64,000 bases of DNA from Heloderma charlesbogerti. Its lineage: Eukaryota > Chordata > Lepidosauria > Squamata > Helodermatidae. The stretch spans positions 124,001 through 188,000 of the forward strand of contig JANEZZ010001954.1 of assembly GCA_026122225.1 (NCBI GenBank). The letters run 5' to 3'. How positions within the stretch are numbered: the first letter of the stretch is position 1; every line of letters starts with the position of its first letter. A model generated the notes under the pieces. The model was not told the origin of the DNA. It was given only the letters and a program-made list of their open reading frames with translations, and searched no databases. The position numbers and the translations under genes are program-made. Positions 1 to 10,774 of this stretch are shown here, piece by piece.

Positions 1-388
1 CCCTATGGGGGCCGCCATTAGTGTACGCGCTTTTTTTTTTTTAAAGTCACCCGTGATAGGCTACGTGACGATTAACGTAGCCTATCACAGCTGACTTTGC
101 AGATCTAGCCGTGATAGGCTACGTTAATCGTCACGTAGCCTATCACGGGGGCGTGTTTTGTTTTGTTTTTAAACTTTGGAGTTCGCGGCCGGGCGAGGCG
201 GGAAGCCTCCTCCCCGGCCTGAATTTCGGCCGGGCGAGGCAGGAAGCCTCCCCCCTGGCCTGAATTTCGGCCGGGCGAGGTGGGAAGCCTCCCCCCCCGG
301 CCTGAACTTCGCGGGGGGAGCAGCGAAGCACCTCCCCCCCACCGCGAACAAGCTTCGACGACAGGTAAGTGACTTTCGTCCACCCCTA
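1..388 (+). mobile_element. hAT-like palindromic MITE, copy 1 (left end cut by window)
   Basis: The right end matches the other copies: a splice-donor-like CAGGTAAGT (GT at 365-366), then GACTTTCG and a terminal CCACCCCTA. Two 36-bp palindromic units lie at 53-88 and 111-146, and each is the exact reverse complement of the other. They are followed by three tandem GC-rich units of about 57 bp (about 186-300), each containing CGGCCTGAATTTCGGCCGGG. The left terminus and its target duplication are outside the window. It is non-coding; the short reading frames across it come from the repeats. Confidence 0.8.
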
Positions 389-523
389 AAAGAATGTACC
401 TCAAATCCCCTCAGGTTGTACAGGACCAAAAATTTTTCTTAAGTGGTTTTAGAAACTTCATGAATTTACTTCATTTATTAGTATACATTCAGTGTGGGTA
501 ACAGCATTTAATAAAGGCAATAT

Positions 524-562
<39 letters not shown>

Positions 563-1510
563 GTCTTCAAATTTCCCAAATGAAAACACAGTCTAAAAAT
601 TTCCTCTCACTAAATGAACTGGATAACCACCAGCATATTTGGATAATTTTAAGTTTGGCTAAACAGAATGTCCTAGGGCCAAAATGGAAAGGGGTACATC
701 GGTTTCTCCTGAGTGTTGGGGCTAATTCGTCCTGTGCTGCCAATAGAAAAAGAGGCTCACTGTATTGTACTCTGACAAGTGTGCCAATGTGACCGGTTGG
801 TCCCCATGACTTCCTCAAGCAAAGAGGCAGCTACAGTATCACTCAAGAAAAAAGGGGTAGGGCAAGATTAGAGGTTCTCTGTCATCATGAGTTGCTTGTC
901 ATGGAAGAAAGGAGTTGGGATCATTCAGTTCCTGCCTCATAAGGGTGATCTTCTCCCTGGAGTCTCAAGTATGTGTTCCCTTCCCACACAAGTCAGGAAC
1001 CTTCTAGCATACAGACATTTGGTGTTTCTGTGTATCTCGGTGCCACCAAACTGATGATTCAGCAGGCATGAGGGGCACCTCACTGTGCCCCTAAATATAC
1101 AGTTGCTGGAGAAGGTACAAACTGTGGAAAGGGTACAACGTCTGAAAGTCAAGAGTTGAGAAGGAGAATGCCTCAAGTTCTCCAGGAAGGGAGGCAGTAC
1201 TGGATAAAATCCAATTACTGGTGGATAATGGTGTGTCCAGAGTAAGCTTTTATGGCGTCACTGCCACAGCTCATTCACAGAACTTTACAATAGTTCCAGA
1301 CAACATTGCCTTCAACTTGTAACTGTCCTATGTTTTCTCACCACTTCTTTTGTCTTTTCCTCTTACCACAGATAATCTGTTAAGGAGGGAAAGATGGAAT
1401 AGCTGCACAACACCTTCTCAAAGGTAACAGTAAGAACCTGCTGTCTGGAAGCACCCTTACATATGAGTTACAAAACAAGTTTCTTTGTATCAGGGGATCC
1501 AAGCATTGTT
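389..1510. other. Intergenic stretch with an (AT)n tract and a MITE fragment
   Basis: No gene is recognised. An (AT)n microsatellite lies at about 527-560. Positions about 1340-1458 match, in reverse orientation, the short element at 34102-34316 and end in TCTGGAAGCACCC, so they look like one half of that MITE. The rest is unassigned. Confidence 0.5.
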
Positions 1511-1518
1511 CTAATTAG

Positions 1519-2063
1519 TAGGGATGTTAGAGAATTCCACCACGGATCCCAGGGGGGCCGAATTCCAGTGAATTCGGCCCCCCGGAATCCGTGGCGGAAC
1601 AGAGCCCCCCGCCCCACCACCCCGCGAAAGCCCTGTGAAATGGAGCCTACCTGGCTGCGGCTCTGGCGGCGGCTCCTGCCACTGCTGGGCTGCTGCAGCC
1701 GCCATTTGCGTCCCTATACCGGCCTGTGATAGGCTACGTATATATTTACGTAGCCTATCATGGCTAAAGCAGGGATGCAAATGGCATAGGGGACGCCATT
1801 TGCGTCTCTGCTTTAGCCGTGATGGTATGTAAATATTTACGTAGCCTATCATGGTCTTGTGTAGAGACGCAAATGGCGTCCCCTATGCAGGACGCCATTT
1901 GAGTCCGTAGCAGCCTGGCAGCGGCTGGAGGCCCTAGATTGCCTCCCCCACCGTTGAATGGATCGCCTCCCCCCCGTCAAGGATTCCAGGGGGAGGAACA
2001 GATCTCCTCCCCCCACCTGCGGAACCTGGAGGAGCCAGGTAAGCGGGGTTTCGTACACCCCTA
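1519..2063 (+). mobile_element. hAT-like palindromic MITE, copy 2
   Basis: Bounded by TAGGGATGTTAG and CACCCCTA and flanked by a perfect 8-bp duplication CTAATTAG (1511-1518 and 2064-2071). A subterminal hairpin built on GGCCGAATTCCAGTGAATTC sits near the left end. Two GTGATAGGCTACGT-type palindromes alternate with GCAAATGGCGTC palindromes in the middle. Outward donor motifs are present at both ends: AGGTAGGCTC on the - strand (GT at 1649-1650) and CCAGGTAAGC on the + strand (GT at 2039-2040). Confidence 0.88.
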
Positions 2064-2352
2064 CTAATTAGCCTCCATAAATAACAAAAATACCACTCAG
2101 CCCTCTGTAAGGTTAACAAAAAGACAACTGAAGATCAGGTCTCTTGTCACCTAAGACCACAGGAAAGACAGAATAAAATCCAAAAGAAAAAAAGCAGAGC
2201 ACACTGTTTTAAAGTTCAGACCCCACCAAGAAGGAATTGTATTAAAGAAGGTAAACACCCACTATAAAAACAGAGAATTCAATGGGACTTGCTCAATATC
2301 AATATAAATGGGACTAAAGCATGATTAATTTATTATTATTATTAATTTAATT

Positions 2353-2605
2353 GGAGAGCCAGTGTGGTGTAGTGGCAAGAGTGTTGGACTAGGAACTGGG
2401 AGATCTGGGTTCTAGTCCCCACTCGGCCATGGAAGCTCACTGGGTGACTTTGGGCCAGTCACACACTCTCAGCCCAATCCACCTCACAGGGTTGTTGTTG
2501 TGAGGATAAAATGGAGAGGAGGAGGATAATGTAAGCCGCCTTGGGTTCCTTGCAAGAGTAAAAAAGGCGGGGTATAAATGCAATGAATGAATGAATGAAT
2601 AAATT
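2353..2605 (+). mobile_element. tRNA-derived squamate SINE
   Basis: The head carries a pol III promoter: an A-box-like GTGTAGTGGCAAGAG and a B box GGTTCTAGTCC. The body has the typical squamate sequence (CACTGGGTGACTTTGGGCC, CCACCTCACAGGGTTGTTGT) and ends in GTATAAATGCAATGAATGAA tandem tails. It is related to the minus-strand copy at 19780-20050. Confidence 0.8.
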
Positions 2606-2607
2606 TA

Positions 2608-2692
2608 GGCTGCAAACCTAACACACTTACCTGGGAGCAAATCCCATTAAACTCAGTGGGCTTACTTCTGAGTAGAGTTAATGGCTGTATGC
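2608..2692. repeat. Short interspersed squamate module
   Basis: The stretch from GGCTGCAAACCTAACACAC through AACTCAGTGGGCTTACTTCT resembles segments at 35188-35270, 41771-41860 and 50731-51290. It is a small dispersed repeat whose class cannot be assigned from the sequence. Confidence 0.5.
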
Positions 2693-2819
2693 AGGGACAT
2701 TACACTTGAACATTACACTCTGCATTTGTTAGGCTTGTTATTCCTAATAGTCTCACCCTCCTCTGACTAGTCCAGTAGATTGCTAGATTTGCTTCATTCC
2801 CATTAGGACCTGAGAAAGG

Positions 2820-3565
2820 TAGGGATGTCAGAGAATTCCGCCATGGATCTCGGTGAGGCCAAATGCCAGTGCATTCGGCCCCCTGAACTCTGTGGCGGAA
2901 CAGCCTGCCCCCCTGCCCTCCCGCGGATCCCACCCGGGACGAGACTTACCTGGGGCAGATGTTCTGGGCTGCGGTGGCTCCGGCGGCGGCTCCGGCGGCT
3001 CCGGCGGGGGCAGCTGGTCTTCCAACTGGCTGCCGCCACCGCCATTTGCAGTCTTGTCTTTTTCTTTTTTTTTAAACAAGACGTGATAGGCTACATAAAG
3101 ATTTACATAGCCTATCATGGCTGGGTAAAACAAAAAACAAAAAAACCGCGTACGCAAATGGTGGTGGCTACGTCCGCCGCCATTTGCGTTCCTTATTTTT
3201 GGCCGTCTTAGTCTACGTAAATATTTACGTAGACTATGACGGCAAAAATAAAGGGGAATGCAAATAGCGTAGCAGGCGCTATTTGCGTCCTTTTTTGATT
3301 CACCGTTTTAGCCTACCGTACGCGGCCTTTTGTTTTTTTTACCCAGAGCCCTCCGCGGCCAGAAATCCGGCTGCGGACGGCTCTGGCCTGGGTCTGGCCG
3401 GCTGCTTCGCGGAGCTGCCGCGGAGCACAGCTGGCCGTGGAGGATTCTGGGGGGGAGGAACGGATCACCTCCCCCCCATCGAGGATTCTGTGGGGAGGGA
3501 CGGAACGCCTCCCCCCCACCATCAACATAATCCGTGGAAAGGTAAGTGACTTTCGTACATCCCTA
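2820..3565 (+). mobile_element. hAT-like palindromic MITE, copy 3
   Basis: Starts TAGGGATGTCAGAGAATTCC and ends TTTCGTACATCCCTA, inside a perfect 8-bp duplication GAGAAAGG (2812-2819 and 3566-3573). The left arm holds a hairpin around GGCCGAATGC/GCATTCGGCC. Palindromes at 3083-3118 and 3202-3243 alternate with GCAAATGG(T/C)GGC boxes. Outward donors: CCAGGTAAGTC on the - strand (GT at 2948-2949) and AAAGGTAAGTGAC on the + strand (GT at 3542-3543). This copy best shows the family's structure. Confidence 0.92.
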
Positions 3566-3573
3566 GAGAAAGG

Positions 3574-4010
3574 CAAGATTATTTACTTCAGGCTTTCCTT
3601 ATGAGGGGAAGTTGTGGGAGAGCAGGAAGTAAAAGCTTGAAAACCTTTGACTGGCAGATGAGTCTGTCTACTACTTAATGCCACTGAACTACAACCGGTT
3701 GATCATTTATGGCATGTAGGCATTTCATATTCTCTTATCTGCTTCTGAATCACTTTTGTGTTTGACCGCTAATGCTTAAAACAGGAAGCACCAGTTTTAA
3801 AGACTTGATTCACACACAGTCTTGAAAGCGTGGTCAGCCGCTTGCTTTCTATCTAGGCCTTTGTTCACATGCATTCGTTATAGTGGGGAATGGGCATGGT
3901 TTGTTCTTCTTAGCTCCCCCATTGTCTTTTTTTTTTTTTTTAAGGAAAAATGTAGGCTCTTGTGAATACACGGGTAACAATCATGCCTGCTGCTAAATAA
4001 GCATGTTTGT
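3574..4010. other. Unassigned intergenic DNA
   Basis: Nothing gene-like is seen apart from a poly-T run at about 3927-3942. The 12 bases at 4011-4022 are the left target duplication of the BovB that follows. Confidence 0.5.
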
Positions 4011-4087
4011 ACCTTATGTGTTCCCATTCATGGATCACTGCCTTGTTGTGGCGAAGGGGCTTGCGTAACTCAGTGAAGTCATAAGCT

Positions 4088-4597
4088 ATGCCGTGCAGTG
4101 CCACCAAAGACGGACAGGTCATGGCGGAGATTTCTGACAAAATGTGGTCCACTGGAGAAGGAAATGGCAATCCACTCCAGTATTCTTGCCAAGAAAACCC
4201 CATGGAACATATCACAAGGCTAAAAGATATGACGCCGGAAGATGAGCCCCTCAGGTCAGAAGGTGTCGAATATACTACTGGGGAAGAGCAGAGGGGATTT
4301 TCAAGTAGCGCCAGAAAGAGTGAAGCGGCTAGGCCAAAGCTGAAAGGACACTCAGCTGTGGATGTGTCTGGTGGTGGAAAGGAAGTCCGATGCTGTAAAG
4401 CACAATATTGTTTAGGAACCTGGAATGTAAGATCAATGAATCAAGGTAAGCTGGAGGTGGTCAAACATGAGATGGCAAGATTGAACATCGACATCTTGGG
4501 AATCAGCGAACTAAATGGACAAGCATGGGCGATTTTAATTCAGGTGACCATCATATCTACTACTGTGGGCAAGAATCCCTTAGAAGAAATGGAGTAG
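4088..4597 (+). pseudogene. BovB ORF N-terminal part, frameshifted
   Basis: 169 codons cover the BovB leader (CQENPMEHITRLKDMTPEDE) joined in frame to the start of the AP endonuclease domain (LGTWNVRSMNQGKLEVVKHE). The join has CGA (Arg) where the full copy at 27054 has TGA, so it shows the leader and endonuclease belong to one reading frame. Near codon 150 a lost base shifts the frame after SELNGQ; the original frame continues in another phase from 4525. It cannot make a working protein because the RT is deleted. Confidence 0.8.
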
Positions 4598-4937
4598 CAC
4601 TCATAGTCAACAAAAGGGTGGGAAAAGCAGTACTGGGGTACAATCTCAAAAACGAAACAGTAATTCAAGTCTATGCCCCAACCACTGAGGCCGAAGAAGC
4701 TGAGGTTGATCGGTTCTATGAAGACCTACAACACCTTCTAGAACTAACACCAAAAAAAGATGTCCTCTTCATCTAGGGGATTGGAATGCTAAAGTAGGAA
4801 GTCAAGAAATCACTGGGATAACAGGCAAGCATGGCCTTGGTGTACAAAATGAAGCAGGACAAAGGCTAATAGAGTTTTGCCAAGAGAACACGCTGATCAT
4901 AGCAAATACTCTTTTCCAACAGCACAAGAGGCGACTC

Positions 4938-5117
4938 CATTTGCATCTCTGCTGCCCAGCGGCCGGATGTCCGGCTGCTGGCGGACCCGGCTGGCAGCTC
5001 CACAGAATCCCCGTGGAGCGGAGCTGGCCGGGCAGGATTCTGGGGGGAGGGATGGAGCGCCTCCCCCCCACCGCGAAGCAGATCCGCGAAACGGTTAGTG
5101 ACTTTCATACATCCCTA
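4938..5117 (+). mobile_element. hAT-like palindromic MITE, copy 4 (right-end fragment)
   Basis: The sequence begins CCATTTGCATC, continues through the GC-rich arm and ends GTGACTTTCATACATCCCTA like the other right ends. The donor motif is decayed (ACGGTTAGTGAC). The left terminus is missing. The junction lies inside the BovB copy directly after GAGGCGACTC. Confidence 0.85.
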
Positions 5118-5543
5118 GCAACATATGGCTGTGAGAGCTGGACTATAAGGAAGGCTGAGCGCCGAAGAATTGATGCCTTCGAACTGTGGTGCTGGAGAAG
5201 ACTTTTACGAGTCCCCTGGACTGCAAGGAGGTCAAATCAGTCCATCCTGACTGCTCACTGGAAGGACAGATACTGAAGCTGAAGCTCAAATATTCTGGCC
5301 ACCTAACACAAAGAGAAAACTCCCTGGAAAAGACCCTTTTGCTGGGAAAGATTGAAGGCAAAAGGAGAAGGGGACGGCAGAGGATGAGATGGCTAGATAG
5401 CATCACCGATGCAACGAATATGCATTTGAGCACACTCCGGGAGAGAGCGGAGGACAGGAAAGCCTGGCATGTTTGGTGGGGTCACGAAGAGTCGGACACG
5501 ACTTAACGACTGAACAACAACAACAACAACCACCTTATGTGTT

Positions 5544-6360
5544 AAAATGTATTCTCATCCTGAAGATTAATTATTGTGGCTTGCATATTACATTTATGCA
5601 ATTGTATTAATGCAGTGGAATACATGAAAACCTCACCTTCAGGAAGAATGGACAAGGAATGTTCAGATGGAGATAAGGAGGAGACGATTAGCTGTATTCA
5701 CAGATAATGATCACAATATTCAGTCTGTAGAATTTGTGTCCACATACTTTTTTGTAGCATGATAAGTTGAAGCGATATACGTAGCCCTCACCAAAGCAGT
5801 AAAATAGTTAACAAAGGGTATATTCCACACACACTTCCACAAATAGCTCCTCCTGTCCTAAACCCCCAAATTCACTGTCTTCCTAATCCCAAGGAACACT
5901 TATTGCTGTCTGTCTCCAGGCCCTGCGCGCGTGTGTGTTTTTCTTTCTTACTCAAATAGACCTGTTACACTTTGCTCCTAGCAGCTGCATTGAGTCCCAG
6001 CGTTCTTGGATCCATTCCTCTTAGCATCTAAAATATACTTGAGCGTTCTGTTAAATTACAGCAACTTGGCCTATGTAAACTGACAGTGTGGCAACAACCG
6101 TTTCTAATCTATTTTATGTATAGGAATGAGATGTTATGTTTAGATAGCTGTCTGTCATAGATCATGCTCCTGATATTTCAGTCTGCTACTACGTAATCCC
6201 CTCCCCCCTTGTTTCAGTTTCCTGTATAAACAAAGGTATTGTGGGAGCAGGGGAAAATTATTGGCTTGTTTTGCTCAGACTTTTTGCAACTGGTATTTGA
6301 ATGGAGTCCCAAAGAACTATTTTTAATGTAATGCTTTTTACTCATATATAGCTGGTATTC
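5544..6360. other. Unassigned intergenic DNA
   Basis: No exon-like frame, RNA gene or clear repeat was recognised. A short GCGCGTGTGTG tract lies near 5926. Confidence 0.4.
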
Positions 6361-6364
6361 ATAT

Positions 6365-6715
6365 ACAAGGGAGGATCAGGGGATGGTAGCGAGGGAGAGG
6401 GCCTTCTTGGTGGTGGCCCCCTGATTCTGGAATGATCTCCCCACTGACGTTTGCTTGGAGCCAACATCTTTTAAGCATCAGGTTAAGGCTGTCCTCTACT
6501 CCCAAGCATTTAACAGCATATGATGGGATTTTAAGGTCTGTTGTTTATCAGGCCGTGGTATCTTATTGTAACTGCTTTTTTAGCTGTTTTAAATTGTTTC
6601 TACATTTTGTATGTTAGGTTTTTTTTATATTATGTTCTTGTTTTGAAATTTTATGAACCGCCCAGAGAGTTTTAGCTATTGGGCAGTATAGAAATGAAAT
6701 AAACGAAATGAAGTT
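6365..6715 (+). mobile_element. L2 LINE 3' end
   Basis: The start encodes the end of an L2 ORF2 (AFLVV, WNDLP and SQAF-like words, comparable with 26340-26621 read on the - strand) but has an in-frame stop. It is followed by the 3' UTR motif GAACCGCCCAGAGAG...CTATTGGGCAGTATAGAA and an AAATAAACGAAATGAA tail. Confidence 0.75.
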
Positions 6716-9412
6716 TGAAGAACACACCATTTTGTCTCTTTCTCTCACTCTGCTAATCTTCCCTGACATGCTGAGAGCTGTTGACTACAAGGTGGCTTGT
6801 TGAGTCAAGATTCCACAGTGAAAAAGTTGGCACCGCAGCATTAGTAATTGGAGTCTGAGCAAGCAGTACAAAAGCAGGCACACCCAGACTCTCTACCCGC
6901 TTACTGAACATTCTTGACACACCCAGGAACAGAAGAAAACTCCCAATCAACCCTCCAAATCTTTTAGCCTTAGGAGACAGATCATGATTTCCCCTCCTTT
7001 TTTAACCCCCTGAGCTACAGATCTTGCTTTCATTTTAAGAACTAAAATAGAAAACAGAGTTATGCCAAGTGGGATCTTAAGAAAAATGCTTGAGTCAGTA
7101 TCATGGCCTTGCAGTTGTAAAAAGTTGGAAAGGAACTGTAGGTGAGAATAGTACTTCCTGTGCAGTAAAATATACGGTTTAGGGCTCAGCTAAGTTCACA
7201 GTGCCATAGATAAGATAATTCACAGCAAGATGTGAGAGTTAGGGAATGGGACAAATCTGTCAATTTCAGTTTCTCTTAGTTTCTCATTTTTCCAGTCTAA
7301 AGTTTGGCCTGTCTTGAACTTTGACTGAATTTCTCCAGTCTTCATTTCAATTCACCCTGAAAATGTAAAAAGAATGTTTGCATGAAAATTCATAAGTATT
7401 TTGGGGCACGTTTCTCCGAAGAGAAAAAAGAGTTCAGGACAAAATATTTTGCACACAAGTCACAGTATTTTTAGAATAAACATTATAAAATACTATAAAA
7501 CATTTCTAAAAATAATTGTATACAACATAGCTAATTTATAAAACATAGCTAATAGCTAAGATTGCTGCATTTTCAAATATTAACAGATAATGCATGTAAT
7601 ATATGCATTTTCCCATGCATTTCCTATGCTTCCAGATGGAGGTCTCCTAGTGCTACCTACGAGAAGGCATTATGCAGCAATTCTGTCTTTCCTTCCTTAA
7701 TGGATTTTCTGCTGAAAGGAAAATGTCAGGGAAAGTGGTGGTGGTGAACCATGGGAAGTATAACTGAAAGATGTCGTCTAGACTCCCATAAAATTCTGTG
7801 ACTGGAGCAGCATGATGGCACCATAAAAGCTGTATCTGGAAGCACCCTGGGACCTCCTGGACATAAGGCATGCGATCTGTTACTGAGCCATGATCGGCGC
7901 TATTGCAAACATTCCGTTGTCATTGTTACTGAGAAGACCTTTAGCATGAATATGTGGTGGGAAAAAAATGTGGAGGTTCCATTCCTATCCATGTTCCACT
8001 GGACATGATTCTGCACACACGTGGAGGTTGTATATTCGGTGTGCTCGTTCTGCTCCTGTGCAGCATCCCAGCACACAGAAAATTAAATTAGCAGATACAG
8101 TTCTTCCTGGCATGAGATGAAATGGTGGGGAAAACTTCATCTGTTACGTTTTCTGTGCGTTGGGCTGCTGTTTAAGGCCAGAGAAATAGCACCAATAAAA
8201 AGTCAGCCCTATGTGAAAGCAGAAAAATGAAATATGGGGCTTTCCAGAGGGTGAAGTGAAGAAAAAGTGCAGCCATTGCTAATCTCTGTTATCCACCCTG
8301 ATAATGCCCCAATAAGTCCTGCTTCGTGAGGAAAGTGATATTTCCCAGCAATCAGAGCACTAAATGTACTTCTTATAAAATAGCGAATTCTGTGTGTGTG
8401 CGCGCACGTGCACGCACCTCAGCAAGCATAATTATCCTTCATGCTTTGTGGTCATACCGGTCTCATGGGCATCTACTGGATGGTTCTTTGCCATCGCTGA
8501 TAGGGACATCTCAAAAACTTTGATAGTCCTATCATCTTCAGTGCCCCACTTTTTCAACAGTGCTTTCATCCTTTCCTTGTTCTTTTTGTTTCCTCGAAAG
8601 TATGTGCTCATTCTCTCCAATACCGACATACGTGTTTCTTAAACCTCCACGCTGCATGTATATATCTTGAAATGCAAACCTCTCCATCAGAACTATTATC
8701 CACAGGAAAAATAAATACACCTTGGACACAGTAGCTCTCTCTCTCTGCCCCCTTGCACAACTATATGAGATTGAACATCATTCCAAAGGTTTGTGTGTCA
8801 TTTTCCTGAGTAATATGAATGAATTAGAAATGGAATTCAGTGTATTGATTATTGAGTGAGTTGCTTTTTAAATTTTACCATATGCATTATTTTTTCCTTG
8901 CATGAACAGTTTGTATGAAATGGATTGCTAGCAATGGCTATATTTTACATGAAATATAGCTCCTAAATATGTGAAATGTGACCCATCTCTTCTTTCAGGT
9001 CACACGTAACCTCGGAGTAACCCTGTTTGATGGACATAATTCCTTTTATTCTATTTTGTTGTGTCCTTTTTGGCTGAGGGAAGATCCTTGTGTGACTTTA
9101 GAATACCAATACTAGTATGAAAAGATATTATTTTGATTTATGGATTTCCCTGTTGGTGCACCGAAGCAAAACGAAACAGCTCTCTATCAGATGTTTTAAA
9201 AATAACTGTGTTGTATATTCTTGAATTTGTGCCTATTTCTTAGTTGGTGAAAAGATCTCTGGTTCATTCTGCAGTGAACCAACATGTGCTCACTGTCTAG
9301 GAGGTATAATGAGTTATACAGTATATGGGTGTGTCTGTCTGAAGAGATCATTGAATCACTCCTTTTATCATTATTACTACACCCACAGGAACTTACTTCC
9401 CCAGGTGAGGCT
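6716..9412. other. Upstream region of LAMB3, mostly unassigned
   Basis: No coding exon was recognised. One short element sits at 7628-7849 (listed separately). A TG/GC-alternating tract lies at about 8391-8416. Confidence 0.4.
7628..7849 (+). mobile_element. Short inverted-repeat element ('GCTTCCAGA' family)
   Basis: Begins TGCTTCCAGATGG and ends TATCTGGAAGCACCC, so the ends are inverted repeats. The interior (CCTTCCTTAATGGATTTTCT, AAAGCTGTATCTGGAAG) is shared with 34102-34316, with 53045-53175 and, in reverse, with about 1340-1458. It is a non-autonomous DNA element; the superfamily is not evident. Confidence 0.55.
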
Positions 9413-9415
9413 TGT

Positions 9416-9513
9416 TTAAAAACGGAGAGTGGAAGACAACGGCTCAGGAGACCAGGGAAGGGATTCAGGTTGACCCCTGCAAGCGAGAAGAGGAAAAGTC
9501 TAGTACAGAGCAG
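9416..9513 (+). promoter_or_regulatory. LAMB3: Candidate LAMB3 core promoter and non-coding exon 1
   Basis: A TATA-like TTTAAAAA at 9416-9422 lies about 90 bases before a good splice donor, GAGCAG followed by GTATGT (GT at 9514-9515). The first coding exon at 10715 opens with a splice acceptor, so at least one upstream non-coding exon must exist, as in mammalian LAMB3. This is the most plausible place seen, but there is no conservation or transcript support. Confidence 0.25.
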
Positions 9514-10203
9514 GTATGTTCTATACAGTGAGATATCGGCAGCTGTAAATTGTCCCTTTTGGCACAGAAGCTATGGCAAAGTATTTCCGAATCTTACTTG
9601 AGAGATTACTGGTGTGCTTTGAGCTGGCTATTGACTCCTGATAGTGGGGGTTTGGTTTGGTAACAAAACAAAATAATTCAGTCAGTTTGATTCACTTGTC
9701 CTAAAAGGCTTGCAACTCTTCAGGAAAGGAAGAGGAATTTTGTTATCCAGAAGGAAGCAGACAAAAACAAAACAAAAAGCACTGAAAGGTGGGGACAACA
9801 GCACATGCTGCAGGTAAAGTTTTAGAAAGCAGCTTGCTTGCTTTATAGATTTATGTTTTAAGAGTTATCTGTATGCTCTGTGTTTGTACCTTGATTTATA
9901 AGAGAGAGCTCCATAGATACCCAAAGTTATCTCTAAATAATCAGGTTCTCCAAAGCCTGAATAGAAATGTAGTACTTTGTGTTCCCTGCAGTTGATTAAT
10001 GCTTTGGAGAGAGTCTTATAAGCAAATGGCCCAACTGAGACGGTACTAGTCCTGAAAGCTAAAGAGCACACCTGTAATACCCATAATTTAGAATAAGTTT
10101 TCTTGTACATACACAGGACTGCCAGTGAAAATTATGCTGTGCATATCTGTGGCCTGGTTTCGCATAGGATGCCCATAAATGTACTTGTGAATCATACATT
10201 GTT

Positions 10204-10275
10204 TGTGTACCAAAGTGCAACTGCTACAGCTATTGGGCGGTATAAAAAAAGTAGTAAATACATAAATACATAAAC
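10204..10275 (+). mobile_element. L2 LINE 3'-tail fragment
   Basis: Contains CTATTGGGCGGTATAAAAAA followed by AATACATAAATACATAAA, matching the last bases of the L2 copies at 6640-6715 and, in reverse, 26121-26200. Confidence 0.55.
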
Positions 10276-10714
10276 TCTGCAGTGTTGGTAATGGGTTTTC
10301 TTACAATATATTATTTCTGATTTGAAAAGGAGTAGATGCCAGTGCAGAACATCTCTATATTCTAATGCAGTAGTCACAGTTTTTCCATGAGTGGGTTTTC
10401 CGATTTATTTCAGTTAATGTAACATCTCTGCCCATGGTGCATCTCTTTTTGTGCGCAGAACTGCCTTCTTCATTGAAGGGAATGGAAAGCCAGGATAGCT
10501 AGAGGAGGTCTGTGTGGCGTGACAACATCCATTTTGCCTCTCCCATCTGCTTCTTGCCACATTGAACCTGCATTTCTCTGCAATGCAGAACCAGCTATAG
10601 TGAAATTACATAATTGCAAAACAGTGGTGCACAGCTGATGCTAAAGAAGGATTTAAAGGGTTGATAGGTTGTCCATTTCCATGCCACTTAATTTATATTT
10701 TATATTTATCTCAG

Positions 10715-10774
10715 GCGAATCTTTAGCTTTGTGGGATCTCATCATCATCATGTGGATATTTCTTTTTTTTCTGG
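10715..10774 (+). CDS. LAMB3: LAMB3 exon with start codon (signal peptide begins)
   Basis: The acceptor TTTATCTCAG ends at 10714. The exon has 35 bases of 5' UTR, an ATG at 10750 and 25 coding bases, then the donor GTAAGT at 10775. It encodes MWIFLFFL plus the first base of codon 9, the hydrophobic start of a signal peptide. With the next exon this gives [17 protein letters not shown], close in length to the mammalian laminin beta-3 signal peptide. Laminin beta-3 joins alpha-3 and gamma-2 to form laminin-332 of epithelial basement membranes. The start is chosen because it is in phase with the next exon and opens a signal peptide. Confidence 0.85.

Larger units (their letters stand above)
4023..5531 (+). 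mobile_element. BovB (RTE) LINE, internally deleted, carrying a MITE fragment
   Basis: Flanked by a perfect 12-bp target duplication ACCTTATGTGTT (4011-4022 and 5532-5543). The 5' start (TTCATGGATCACTGCCTTGT) and the 3' tail (GAGTCGGACACGACTTAACG then CAACAACAA) are both intact. Compared with the full copy at 26690-29911, about 1.84 kb of the middle (end of endonuclease, all of the RT) is missing. In its place is the right part of a hAT-like MITE (4938-5117). A full MITE probably landed in the LINE and one deletion then removed the LINE centre together with the MITE's left half. Confidence 0.9.

Noticed and set aside
53..146. CRISPR-like repeat array formed by the repeated palindromes
   Set aside because: The genome is vertebrate, and the repeats are inverted units inside a transposon with no spacer-like sequences.
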